In this document: positions 16,170-24,167 of the stretch, piece after piece
Layout of the letters: every line of letters begins with the position of its first letter
How positions within the stretch are numbered: the first letter of the stretch is position 1
Assembly: GCA_963764465.1 (NCBI GenBank)
Contig: CAVXSO010000007.1
Span: 186,001 to 250,000, forward strand
DNA: 64,000 bases
From: JAJXXT01 sp963764465
Lineage (GTDB): Bacteria > Pseudomonadota > Alphaproteobacteria > Acetobacterales > Acetobacteraceae
Direction of reading: 5' to 3'
Notes under the pieces: model-generated
Seen by the model: only the letters and a program-made list of their open reading frames with translations
The model's database searches: none
What the model was told of the DNA's origin: nothing
Position numbers and translations under genes: made by a program

Positions 16170-17579
16170 ATGCCCGCACTAAGCGAAATCGAGCACGTCG
16201 TCGTGCTCATGCTCGAAAACCGCTCGTTCGACTGCATGCTGGGCAAGCTCTACCCCTCGGACCCGGGCTTCGAGGGACTCACCGGAGGCGAAACGAATTA
16301 CTGGCTGCAGCGCCCGATCCGCGTGTGGCGGGCACCGGGCGACGCGCTCGATGCCGCATCCGCGTGCATTCCGAACCCCGACCCGGGCGAGCTGTACGCC
16401 GACATGTGCACGCAGATCTTCGGCGACCCGCCGGCCGGCTCGGCGCGGATGAGCGGGTTCGTGGTCAACTACATGAACCAGCAGCCCACGCCCGCGAATT
16501 GCGGCGCGCCGATGCACTACTTCACCCCGGAGCAGGTCCCGGTGATCTCCGAGCTGGCACGCGCCTTCGGGGTGTGTGACCAGTGGCATGCCTCCGCCCC
16601 CTGCCAGACCTGGCCGAACCGGTTCTTCGTTCACTCCGGGACCTGCCGCGGCTACGTGAACAACCAGAATTTTTCGTTTCCGTACGAAGGGCCGAGCATC
16701 TTCCGGCGCATGAGTGATCGTGGGAAGAGCTGGCGCGTCTATTTTCACGACGTGCCGCACGCGCTCATGCTGGAGGACATCCTGCTTGAGGCACCGATGC
16801 ATTTCCGCTTCTTCGGCACATTTCTCTCGGACGCGATCAACGGAACCCTGCCCAACTACAGCTTCATCGAGCCGCGCTATTTCACCGACCTGTTCCTGAA
16901 CAATATCCCCAATGACGAACACCCGCCGCACGACGTGCGGTACGGCGAGCAGCTGATAGCCGAGGTCTACAACGCGGTCCGCAACTCGCCGTGCTGGAGG
17001 AAAACGCTGCTGATCATCACCTACGACGAGCACGGCGGCTGCTTCGACCATGTGACGCCGCCCGACGCCGTGCCGCCCGATGACAAGCAGCCCAACGGCT
17101 TCGCGTTCGACCGCTACGGTGTGCGCGTGCCGGCGGTGATCGTCTCGCCGTACATGCCGCCCGGCAGCAAGGTCCGCGCCATGCCGACCGGGGCGCCCTC
17201 GCCGGCGGGGCCTTATCCGTTCGACCACACCTCCGTCCTCAGCACGCTGCGGAGGCTGTTCGATCTGGGGGCGCCCCTCACGAAGCGCGACGCGGTGGCG
17301 CCGGACCTGATCGGGCCTTTGAGCCTGAACGATCCGGAGAACGACGGCCCGCAGATGATTTCGCCGGTCTCCGCCAAGGCGGCGATCGCGCAGCTGCAGG
17401 AACGTGGCGCGGCACCGCCCAACCATATGCAGGCGGCGCTGAGCCGTATGGCGGACCTGCTACCGCGGGCGCCGGCGGCGCCGCCCGCGTCGCAACCGAT
17501 CGCCGCGCCACCACCCGGCACGGCCGCCCTGGCGCATGCCAGATCCGTGCTTCAGACGAAGGCATTCCTGGGCCTGTAG
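16170..17579 (+). CDS. Phosphoesterase family protein (phospholipase C / acid phosphatase fold)
   Basis: A 469-residue alkaline-phosphatase-superfamily phosphoesterase. Family motifs are HVVVLMLENRSFDCMLG (metal-binding Glu-Asn), APCQTWPNRFF, IITYDEHGGCFDHVTPP (metal-binding Asp-Glu-His) and RVPAVIVSPY. Relatives are phospholipase C and acid phosphatases, normally exported by Tat. This protein begins directly with MPALSEIEHVVVLM and has no signal peptide, and no in-frame upstream extension offers one, so it may be cytoplasmic or move out with a partner. The C-terminal 60 residues are Pro/Ala-rich. Its stop codon lies inside a three-copy 14-bp repeat. Confidence 0.85.
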   Translation: MPALSEIEHVVVLMLENRSFDCMLGKLYPSDPGFEGLTGGETNYWLQRPIRVWRAPGDALDAASACIPNPDPGELYADMCTQIFGDPPAGSARMSGFVVNYMNQQPTPANCGAPMHYFTPEQVPVISELARAFGVCDQWHASAPCQTWPNRFFVHSGTCRGYVNNQNFSFPYEGPSIFRRMSDRGKSWRVYFHDVPHALMLEDILLEAPMHFRFFGTFLSDAINGTLPNYSFIEPRYFTDLFLNNIPNDEHPPHDVRYGEQLIAEVYNAVRNSPCWRKTLLIITYDEHGGCFDHVTPPDAVPPDDKQPNGFAFDRYGVRVPAVIVSPYMPPGSKVRAMPTGAPSPAGPYPFDHTSVLSTLRRLFDLGAPLTKRDAVAPDLIGPLSLNDPENDGPQMISPVSAKAAIAQLQERGAAPPNHMQAALSRMADLLPRAPAAPPASQPIAAPPPGTAALAHARSVLQTKAFLGL

Positions 17580-17612
17580 GCGGCGGCCTGTAGGCGGCGG
17601 CCTGTAGGCGGC
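17571..17612. repeat. Tandem repeat, 3 x 14 bp, over a stop codon
   Basis: Three perfect copies of GGCCTGTAGGCGGC at 17571, 17585 and 17599. The first copy contains the TAG stop of the phosphoesterase gene, so the stop codon region itself was multiplied downstream. Another array of the same period lies at 44420-44517 on a stop codon. Confidence 0.95.
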
Positions 17613-17627
17613 CCGCGCCACGCACGG

Positions 17628-18584
17628 TCAGGCAGCGGGAGCGAGCGCCGCCAGCACCGGCGCGACGGGGATCGCGTCCATGCTGTCCGCGCCGTGGTCC
17701 TGCGCGCGCAGGATGGTGTTGCGGGCGCACCAGGGGGCGAATTTCGCCGGGTCCGTCGGGCCGAAAAGCGAGACCAGCCTGATGTCCGCGGCCGCCAGCA
17801 TGTGCCCGCCGCCGCAATCGCCGGCGACCCCAGCCTCGCAGCGCGCGGCGAGCGCGATGGTCAGCTCCGGGCCAGCAGGCGGCGCCTCCTGCAACGGCAT
17901 CGCCGCCTCCGGCACCGCGTCGCGGAAGGCATCGACCATGTCCGCCTCCGCCGGGCCCGCGATGGCGACGGGCCGGACGCCGCGCGCCGCCAGCGCCCGG
18001 GCCAGCTCGATATGCCGCGGCAGTGGCCAGGCCTTGTGCCGCCCACCGGCGCCGAGCACGAGCGCCACGCGCGGCACCTCGCCCGGCAGCAGCGCGGCGG
18101 CCTGGGCGCGCGCGGCCTCCGGCAGCTCGACGGCGCCCGAGGCTTCCGGCGCCTGCCCGGTCGCGAGTTCCAGCAGGCCCAGCAGCCGCTCGACCACGCG
18201 GCGCGGGCGCGCGCCAGGCGGCCGGCGGTCCGAGAGCCAGTAACCGGCGGCGGCGGTGACGAAGCGGCGCGGGCGCAGCAGGCGCAGCGCGAGCGTGGTG
18301 CCGACATGCGCCTGGGTGTCGACCAGCAGGTCCAGCTGGGAGCCCAGCGCGCGGCGCAGCGCGGCGCCCGTACCCGTGTTCTCCAGCACCTGGTCCAGCA
18401 GGCCCCTTCCCTGTGGACCGCGCATCAGCGGCGCCAGCGCGCCGGCATAGGCGCTGCGGCCCTCGCCGGCGATCCAGATCAGTTCGCCCTCCGGGAAGGC
18501 ACGGCGCAGCGCGCGCACGAAGGGCAGCTTGATCAGCCCGTCGCCCACGAGGTCGAGCCCGACATAGACGCCCACGCGTTGCAT
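17628..18584 (-). CDS. Glycosyltransferase family 9 (heptosyltransferase-like)
   Basis: A 318-residue protein resembling ADP-heptose:LPS heptosyltransferases. It shows VGLDLVGDGLIKLPFVRALRRAFP at the N-terminus, LDLLVDTQAHVG, the sugar-nucleotide region ALVLGAGGRHKAWP, and GVAGDCGGGHMLAAADIRLVSLFGPTDPAKFAPW, which matches the GT9 C-terminal pattern (xGxDxGxxHLAAA...FGPTxP). GT9 enzymes add heptose to the lipopolysaccharide core at the inner membrane face. The hldD gene at 48.0-49.0 kb supplies the corresponding donor pathway. The acceptor is not known. No strong ribosome site precedes ATG 18584. Confidence 0.82.
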   Translation of the reverse strand: MQRVGVYVGLDLVGDGLIKLPFVRALRRAFPEGELIWIAGEGRSAYAGALAPLMRGPQGRGLLDQVLENTGTGAALRRALGSQLDLLVDTQAHVGTTLALRLLRPRRFVTAAAGYWLSDRRPPGARPRRVVERLLGLLELATGQAPEASGAVELPEAARAQAAALLPGEVPRVALVLGAGGRHKAWPLPRHIELARALAARGVRPVAIAGPAEADMVDAFRDAVPEAAMPLQEAPPAGPELTIALAARCEAGVAGDCGGGHMLAAADIRLVSLFGPTDPAKFAPWCARNTILRAQDHGADSMDAIPVAPVLAALAPAA

Positions 18585-18598
18585 GGCCCAGGGCTAGC

Positions 18599-18622
18599 GG
18601 CTGGCCGCCCGCACGGCCAGCC
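18599..18622. repeat. Hairpin, 9-bp stem
   Basis: GGCTGGCCG, a six-base loop (CCCGCA), then CGGCCAGCC: a perfect nine-base-pair stem just upstream of the glycosyltransferase start and at the left edge of a structured intergenic region. No T tract follows on either strand, so it is not a standard terminator. Confidence 0.7.
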
Positions 18623-18660
18623 CCCAAGGGACGCCTCAAGGCCCAAGCGACGCCCCAAGG
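18623..18660. repeat. Tandem repeat, 2 x 19 bp
   Basis: CCCAAGGGACGCCTCAAGG (18623) is followed at once by CCCAAGCGACGCCCCAAGG (18642), identical at 17 of 19 bases. The pair lies between the hairpin at 18599 and the inverted repeat at 18683, in the spacer separating two divergent genes. Confidence 0.9.
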
Positions 18661-18682
18661 AAGAAATGATTACGGACGCAAT

Positions 18683-18724
18683 GGTATGGCGCGGCGAGGC
18701 GAAACGGACCTTCCGCGCCATACC
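18683..18724. repeat. Perfect inverted repeat, 12-bp arms
   Basis: GGTATGGCGCGG at 18683-18694 and its exact reverse complement CCGCGCCATACC at 18713-18724, separated by 18 bases. It lies 40 bases before the GTG start of the FMN-binding protein gene. It could be an operator or an RNA hairpin in that gene's leader; a plain terminator is unlikely because no T run follows. Confidence 0.85.
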
Positions 18725-18764
18725 GCCTCACGCTCCATAGCGCCGGCAATCAAGGATTCCCCGC

Positions 18765-19502
18765 GTGAACAAAAGCGCCAACTCCTACCCCATCACCAAG
18801 CGCAACCGCGTCGTCCGCCGCCCCATGCGCGGCCACTACGACAAGGCGACGGTGCACGCGATCCTGGACGCGGCGATGCTCTGCCACATCGCCTATGTCA
18901 TCGACGGCCAGCCCTATTGCACGCCCACCTCCTTCTGGCGCGAGGGTGACAGGCTCTACTGGCACGGCTCCTCGGCAAGCCGGATGATCCGCAACCAGGG
19001 TGGCGGCGAGGGGGGCGCGGGATTGCCCGTCTGCGTCACGGTCACGCACATGGACGCGATCGTGCTGGCGCGGTGCGGCTTCAACCACTCGGTCAATTAC
19101 CGGGCCGTGATGGCCTACGGCACCGCGCACCTCATCAACGACCCCGAGGAAAAGGTCATGCTGATGGACCGCTTCCTCGAGCGCTTGTTCCCCGGCCGCT
19201 CGAAGCTGATGCGCGCGCCCACGAAGCAGGAAATCAAGGCGACCAGCTTCATCGGCATGGAGATCGAGCAGGCCTCCGCCAAGATCCGCGACCTGCATGT
19301 CCACGACGAGGAGGAGGACTACGCCGTCCCCGCCTGGACCGCGCTGCTGCCGATCCGGACGGTGTTGGGCAAGATCGAGGAATGCCCACGGCAGATGCCG
19401 GGCGTGAAGCGGCCCCGCGGAATGAAGGGCTACGTCGCCGGGCGGCCGATGGACGAGATCTTCGCCGAGGCCTACCGCGAATACGAGAAGTCATTCGACT
19501 GA
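18765..19502 (+). CDS. Pyridoxamine 5'-phosphate oxidase-fold FMN-binding protein (NimA-like)
   Basis: A 245-residue split-barrel flavin-binding protein. The stretch AAMLCHIAYVIDGQPYCTPT, then LYWHGSSASRMIR and later VNYRAVMAYGTAHLI match the NimA-like / general stress FMN-binding group, which bind FMN and reduce or hold small molecules. The catalytic role in this genome is unknown. The C-terminal part (TALLPIRTVLGKIEECPRQM) is conserved in the longer members. GTG 18765 is chosen because AAGGA lies eight bases upstream and no ATG is better placed. The leader region contains the inverted repeat at 18683-18724. Confidence 0.8.
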   Translation: MNKSANSYPITKRNRVVRRPMRGHYDKATVHAILDAAMLCHIAYVIDGQPYCTPTSFWREGDRLYWHGSSASRMIRNQGGGEGGAGLPVCVTVTHMDAIVLARCGFNHSVNYRAVMAYGTAHLINDPEEKVMLMDRFLERLFPGRSKLMRAPTKQEIKATSFIGMEIEQASAKIRDLHVHDEEEDYAVPAWTALLPIRTVLGKIEECPRQMPGVKRPRGMKGYVAGRPMDEIFAEAYREYEKSFD

Positions 19503-19558
19503 GCCACCCCCGCCCGCCATGAAGTGACGAGCGAGGGCCGCGCTGCTAGACGGCCGCG

Positions 19559-21343
19559 ATGGACGCAAGACCGCCACGACCGCCCCCACACGGAGCACGC
19601 GGGGCCGAAGCGCAAGCCGACACGCGCGCGCTGGTGCGCCGGCTGCTGCGCGAGCAGGTCTGGCCATACCGCACGCTGGTGCTCTCCGTGGCCGGGCTGA
19701 CCCTGCTGCTGGCGCTGGCCCAGGGCGCCTACCCGCTGGTGATCCGCCACGCCTTCGACCTGTTCGACAAGCACGACCTGCGCATCCTCTACCAGGTGCC
19801 GATGCTGGTGGTCGCTATCACCGCCATCAAGGCGCTGGCGCAGTATTTCCAGTCCATCACCGTGCAGTCCCTGGTGCTCAACGTGGTGCGCGGACTGCAG
19901 GAGACGATGTTCGCGCACCTGGTCAACGCCGACCTGCACCGCGTCGAGCGCGAGGCACCGGCGCAGCTCGCCGCGCGCTTCACGACCGATGCCAACACCA
20001 TCCGCGACGCCGCGGTGCGCGCCGTCTCCGGCGCCGGGGATGCCGTCACCCTCGTCGCGCTCATCGGCTCGATGCTGTGGATGGACTGGGCGCTGAGCCT
20101 GATCGCGGCCCTGCTCTACCCGCTCGCCGCCGTGCCCATCCAGCGCATCGGCAAGCGCATCCGCAACGCCTCGGGCCGGATGCAGGCGAGCGTGGGCGAC
20201 GCCTCGGCGATGCTGACCGAAAGCTTCGCGCAGGCCCGCACGGTGCGCGCCTACCGGCTGGAGGAGGCGGAGCTTGCCCGCGCACGCGGCACATTCGCCA
20301 CGCTGCAGCGCAACCTCATGCGCATGATCCGCACCCGCGCGGTGCTGGACCCGCTGCTGGAGGTGCTGGGCGGCGCCGCGGTTGCCGCCGTCATCGGCTT
20401 CGCCGGCTGGCGCTCGGCGACCGGCGCCTCCGGGCTCGGCAATTTCACCGGCTTCGTCACCGCGCTGCTGCTCGCCGCCCGGCCGATCCGGGCGCTCGGC
20501 AGCCTCAACGCCGCGATCCAGGAAGGCGTCGCCGGGCTCGCACGCATTTTCGCGGTGGTGGACGAGAAGCCGGGTATCGCGGACCGCGCCGACGCCACGC
20601 CGTTGCCGTCCGGTCACGGCGAGGTGGTGTTCGACGACGTGCGCTTCACCTACCCCGACGGGCGGGTGGCGCTCGATGGCCTCTCCTTTCGCGCCGAGCC
20701 CGGGAAGACGGTGGCCCTCGTCGGCCCCTCCGGCGGCGGCAAGTCCACGGCGCTCGCGCTGCTGCCGCGGCTGATCGAGGCGACGGGCGGCGCGGTGCGG
20801 CTCGATGGCGCGGATGTGCGCGACGTGACGCTCGCGAGCCTCAGGGATGCCATCGCCTATGTCGGCCAGGACTCGCTGCTGTTCGACGACACGATCGCGG
20901 CGAACATCGCCATGGGCCGGCCGGGGGCAAGCGAGGCGCAGATCGAGGCGGCGGCGCAGGCGGCGGCGGGCGGCTTCATCGCCAGCCTGCCGGAAGGGTT
21001 CCAGACCCGCGTCGGGCCCGGCGGGCAGCGGCTCTCCGGCGGGCAGCGCCAGCGCGTCGCCCTCGCCCGCGCCCTCCTGCGCGACCCGCGCGTGCTGCTG
21101 CTGGACGAGGCGACCAGCGCGCTCGACACCGAGAGCGAGGCGCTGGTGCAGGCCGCCCTCTCCCGGCTGCGGGCGGGACGCACCACCATCGTCGTCGCCC
21201 ACCGCCTCTCCACCGTGCGCGACGCGGACCTCGTCGTCGCCATGGCCGGCGGCCGCGCGGTGGAGGCCGGCACGCACGCGGCGCTGATGCAGCACGAGGG
21301 GCTCTACGCGCGGCTGGTTCGCACCCAGGCGCTGCTGGCATAG
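19559..21343 (+). CDS. ABC exporter half-transporter (MsbA-type), membrane plus ATPase
   Basis: A 594-residue half-transporter in the inner membrane. The first 320 residues hold the six-span ABC transmembrane domain (spans around 40-60, 80-100, 155-200, 270-310). The C-terminal ATPase domain has Walker A GPSGGGKST, Q-loop YVGQDSLLFDD, signature LSGGQRQR, Walker B VLLLDEATSALD and switch His in VVAHRLS. It resembles MsbA/lipid or multidrug exporters. A homodimer would be needed. The ATG at 19559 has only a weak ribosome site. The permease gene 11 bases downstream is of an importer type and is not its obvious partner. Confidence 0.88.
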   Translation: MDARPPRPPPHGARGAEAQADTRALVRRLLREQVWPYRTLVLSVAGLTLLLALAQGAYPLVIRHAFDLFDKHDLRILYQVPMLVVAITAIKALAQYFQSITVQSLVLNVVRGLQETMFAHLVNADLHRVEREAPAQLAARFTTDANTIRDAAVRAVSGAGDAVTLVALIGSMLWMDWALSLIAALLYPLAAVPIQRIGKRIRNASGRMQASVGDASAMLTESFAQARTVRAYRLEEAELARARGTFATLQRNLMRMIRTRAVLDPLLEVLGGAAVAAVIGFAGWRSATGASGLGNFTGFVTALLLAARPIRALGSLNAAIQEGVAGLARIFAVVDEKPGIADRADATPLPSGHGEVVFDDVRFTYPDGRVALDGLSFRAEPGKTVALVGPSGGGKSTALALLPRLIEATGGAVRLDGADVRDVTLASLRDAIAYVGQDSLLFDDTIAANIAMGRPGASEAQIEAAAQAAAGGFIASLPEGFQTRVGPGGQRLSGGQRQRVALARALLRDPRVLLLDEATSALDTESEALVQAALSRLRAGRTTIVVAHRLSTVRDADLVVAMAGGRAVEAGTHAALMQHEGLYARLVRTQALLA

Positions 21344-21354
21344 AAAACGCGGCG

Positions 21355-21933
21355 ATGGCGAACGACACCACCCTGATCGTGGCGGGACTTGGCGGCCTGG
21401 CGGCGGCGGCGCTCGGGCTGCTGCTCGCCGTCCCGCTGGGCCTGGCACGGTTCCATGGGCGCGGGCTGCTGCTCTCGGCGGTGGAGGCCTGGCGTGGCAT
21501 GCCGAGCGTGGTGGTCGGCCTCGTCGTTCTCGCCGTGGTCCAGCCGACGCGCCCGCCGGGCGTCCTCGTGCTCGCGGCGGCGCAGGCGGCGCTGGCGACC
21601 CCGCTGGTCGCGGCCCTCGCCTCGCGGGCGCTGGCCCGGGCGCGGGACAATTATGGCCAGGCGCTCTACCTCACCGGCGTCGGCGCGGCGCGGCGGGGCT
21701 GGCTGCTGGCGGGTGCCTGCCGGGCGGCGCTGGCGCGCGCCTGCGTGGCGGGGTTCGCACGCGCGCTGGGCACCGCGGGCGCGGTCCTGGTGCTCGGCGG
21801 GCGGACGATCGCCGCGCAGATCGCCGTCGCGGCCCCGAACGACCGCACGGCGCTCACGCTCGGCCTCGCGCTGGCCGGCGCGAGCCTGGTCCTCTCCGGT
21901 CTCGTCATGCTGCTGGCCGAGGGCGAGCCATAA
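21355..21933 (+). CDS. Short TupB-like ABC importer permease
   Basis: A 192-residue integral membrane protein with about five spans. It resembles tungstate-type (TupB) permeases: GLLLAVPLGLARF near the start, AWRGMPSVVVGLVVLAVVQ in the second span, and the ATPase-contacting EAA-like region in GVGAARRGWLLAGACRAALARACVAGFARALGTAGAVLVLGG. Known TupB proteins are somewhat longer (about 230 residues), and the section after the second span is compact here. No cognate substrate-binding protein or importer ATPase lies in the window. Whether it works with the neighbouring exporter, with partners elsewhere, or is a decaying gene is open. Confidence 0.72.
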   Translation: MANDTTLIVAGLGGLAAAALGLLLAVPLGLARFHGRGLLLSAVEAWRGMPSVVVGLVVLAVVQPTRPPGVLVLAAAQAALATPLVAALASRALARARDNYGQALYLTGVGAARRGWLLAGACRAALARACVAGFARALGTAGAVLVLGGRTIAAQIAVAAPNDRTALTLGLALAGASLVLSGLVMLLAEGEP

Positions 21934-22016
21934 CATTGCGATCACGAGCCCTCCCGCCCGTGGACAGGAAGCCCCGGGCTGACAAGTATCGCGATGCAGC
22001 AACCGCGGAGCGTTCC

Positions 22017-22421
22017 ATGTCGCCGTGCATGATGCCGTCGCGCATCGTCCTCGCGGCCGGCGCGCTCGCGGCAGCACCCGTTCTCGCCCTGGCGCAGGCG
22101 CCCGCCGCCTCCAACCCCAAGCTCGCCGCCTATGCCGGCCGCACCTGCTCCTACGCCTATCGCAGCGGCACCACGGTGTTCGACGACTTCTCCGTCCAGG
22201 GCGGCAACGTCGTGACCCACCACCACAGCAAGACCCCGCGGGCATCGCAGGACGCCGGCGTCATCTCGCCACAACCGGTGGGCGATGGCACCTACCGGTT
22301 CAAGGTGACGTCCGGCAGCGTCTACGTGCTGCGGCCGCACGCCACGCCCGATGCCATGACCGTGACGGTGACGGACGGCTACGGCCGCGGCACCGCGACC
22401 GTGACCTATTCCTGCCAATAG
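22017..22421 (+). CDS. Small secreted protein of unknown function
   Basis: A 134-residue protein with a clear signal peptide (PSRIVLAAGALAAAPVLALAQ, cleavage near ALA-QA). The mature part has two cysteines, one near its start (GRTCSYAY) and one at the very end (TYSCQ), which could form a disulfide in the periplasm. It is rich in Thr, Val and Gly and predicted to be beta-strand. I do not recognise a domain. GGAG before ATG 22017 supports the start. Convergent with hemF. Confidence 0.65.
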   Translation: MSPCMMPSRIVLAAGALAAAPVLALAQAPAASNPKLAAYAGRTCSYAYRSGTTVFDDFSVQGGNVVTHHHSKTPRASQDAGVISPQPVGDGTYRFKVTSGSVYVLRPHATPDAMTVTVTDGYGRGTATVTYSCQ

Positions 22422-22448
22422 CCGGGCGCGCGTTCACCGCCGGACCGG

Positions 22449-23385
22449 CTATGGCCACCTGACCTCTGGCGGCATGCTCATCAGGATTGCCTCCACGTTG
22501 CCGCCGGTCCTGAGGCCGAACAGCGTGCCGCGGTCGTAGAGCAGGTTGAACTCCACGTAGCGGCCGCGGCGGACCAGCTGGTGCGCCCGCTCCGGCTCGG
22601 TCCAGGGCTCGCGGAAGCGGCGGCGGACGATGGCGGGATAGGCGGCGAGGAACGCCTCGCCCACGTCGCGGACGAAGGCAAAGTCCCGCTCCACGTCGCC
22701 GGTCGTCGAGGTTGTCGAAAAAAATGCCGCCGGCGCCGCGCGGCTCGCCCCGGTGCGGCAGGAAGAAGTAGCGGTCGCACCATTCCCTGAAGCGCGGGTA
22801 GTAGCCGGGGTCGTGCCGGTCGCAGGCGGCGCGCAGGGCGGCATGGAACTCCGCGGCATCCGCCACCGACTCGGGGGCATCGAGGCGCATCGGCGTGATG
22901 TCCCCCCCGCCGCCGAACCAGCCGCGCGTGGTGACCAGCATGCGCGTGTTGAAATGCACCGCCGGGACGCGCGGGCTCGCCATGTGCGCGACCAGCGAGA
23001 CGCCGGAGGCCCAGAAGCGCGGGTCTTCCGCGGCACCCGGGATGTTGCCCCGGAACTCCTCGCTGAACTCGCCCGAGACGGTGGAGACGTTCACCCCCAC
23101 CTTCTCGAACACCCGCCCGCGCATCACGCTCATCACCCCGCCGCCACCCGGGCTGCCGTCCGGGTTCGCATCCCGCGCCCATGGCGTGCGCACGAAGCGC
23201 GCGTCCGAGCCCGCCTCCGCCTCGATCGCCTCGAAGGCGGCGCAGACGCGGTCGCGCAGGGACTCGAACCAGGCTCGCGCGGCGGGGCGAAGCGCCGCGT
23301 GCGGCGGCCCGCCGGCGGATAGCCCCACGGCCGGCGGGGCGGGAGCGGACGGGGCGGCGGAAGGCGGGCGGGAAGCGTCGGACAT
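22449..23385 (-). pseudogene. hemF: Coproporphyrinogen III oxidase, oxygen-dependent, with a +1 frameshift
   Basis: HemF oxidatively decarboxylates coproporphyrinogen III to protoporphyrinogen IX in haem synthesis, using O2. The first part (23385 to about 22705) reads normally: GRVFEKVGVNVSTVSGEF, GDITPMRLD, DPGYYPRFREWCDRYFFLPHR, GGIFFDNLD. The remaining part is in the next frame: TGDVERDFAFVRDVGEAFLAAY, GRYVEFNLLYDRGTLFGLRTG, NVEAILMSMPP. Joining them needs removal of one base near 22704, just after the conserved FFDNLD. All else is intact, so this is either a very recent mutation or a sequence error. The 7-T run in the FFD codons is not itself the site. Confidence 0.8.
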
Positions 23386-23566
23386 GGCTTAATCTCGCCC
23401 GGACCGTGCTCCGCGCGAAGCCCCTTTGCATTCCACGGGCTCCAGCATGTTGCAGTGGCGAAAATCGGCCCCTAAGAAGCTGTCGCCGCGGCGCCGCCGC
23501 GGCCCAGAAGCGACGGCCCAGTAGCGATCCGGCGGCAGCGCCGGGACAGGCGAGCGAGGACAGACG

Positions 23567-24124
23567 ATGTCGGCCACGACCCATGACGCGCCCAATCCCC
23601 ACGCGGACGGCTCCAAGCGCGACTTCCTGAAACTGCTGGCCGGCGCCGGCGCCGCGGTGGCCGTCGGTGCCACGGGCTGGGCCTTCATCGACAGCATGAA
23701 CCCCTCCGCCGACGTGCTGGCGCTCTCCTCCACCGAGGTCGATCTCTCCAAGATCCCCGAGGGCTCCGGCATCACCGTGGTGTGGCGCGGCAAGCCGGTG
23801 TTCGTGCGCTACCGCACGCCCAAGGAGATCAAGGAAGCCGAGGACGTGAAGATGTCCCAGCTGACCGACCCGATGCCGGACGCGGAGCGCGTCAAGGCCG
23901 GCCACGCGCAGTGGATCGTGCTGATCGGCATCTGCACCCATCTCGGCTGCATCCCGCTCGGCAACAAGCCGACCGACCCGCGCGGCGAGTGGGGCGGCTG
24001 GTTCTGCCCCTGCCACGGCAGCCAGTACGACACCTCGGGCCGCGTGCGGCACGGCCCGGCGCCGCTGAACCTGGCGCTGCCGCCCTACGCGTTCCAAACC
24101 GACAGCAAGATCAAGATCGGCTGA
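23567..24124 (+). CDS. petA: Ubiquinol-cytochrome c reductase, Rieske iron-sulfur subunit
   Basis: The 2Fe-2S subunit of the cytochrome bc1 complex, taking electrons from ubiquinol at the Qo site and passing them to cytochrome c1. The 185-residue protein has an N-terminal Tat-like signal anchor (SKRDFLKLLAGAGAAVAVGA; Lys-Arg in place of the usual Arg pair) and the two cluster-binding motifs CTHLGC and CPCHGSQYD. ATG 23567 follows AGGACAG. It leads the petABC operon, 43 bases before petB; the promoter should lie in 23386-23566, shared with the divergent hemF. Confidence 0.95.
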   Translation: MSATTHDAPNPHADGSKRDFLKLLAGAGAAVAVGATGWAFIDSMNPSADVLALSSTEVDLSKIPEGSGITVVWRGKPVFVRYRTPKEIKEAEDVKMSQLTDPMPDAERVKAGHAQWIVLIGICTHLGCIPLGNKPTDPRGEWGGWFCPCHGSQYDTSGRVRHGPAPLNLALPPYAFQTDSKIKIG

Positions 24125-24167
24125 GCGGCCGACCTTCCGCCTGCCGAAACCTTTCCGGAGCAACGAC

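Noticed and set aside
22718..22724. Seven-base homopolymer as cause of the hemF frameshift
   Set aside because: The FFD residues encoded across it are in the right frame; the break is a few codons later.
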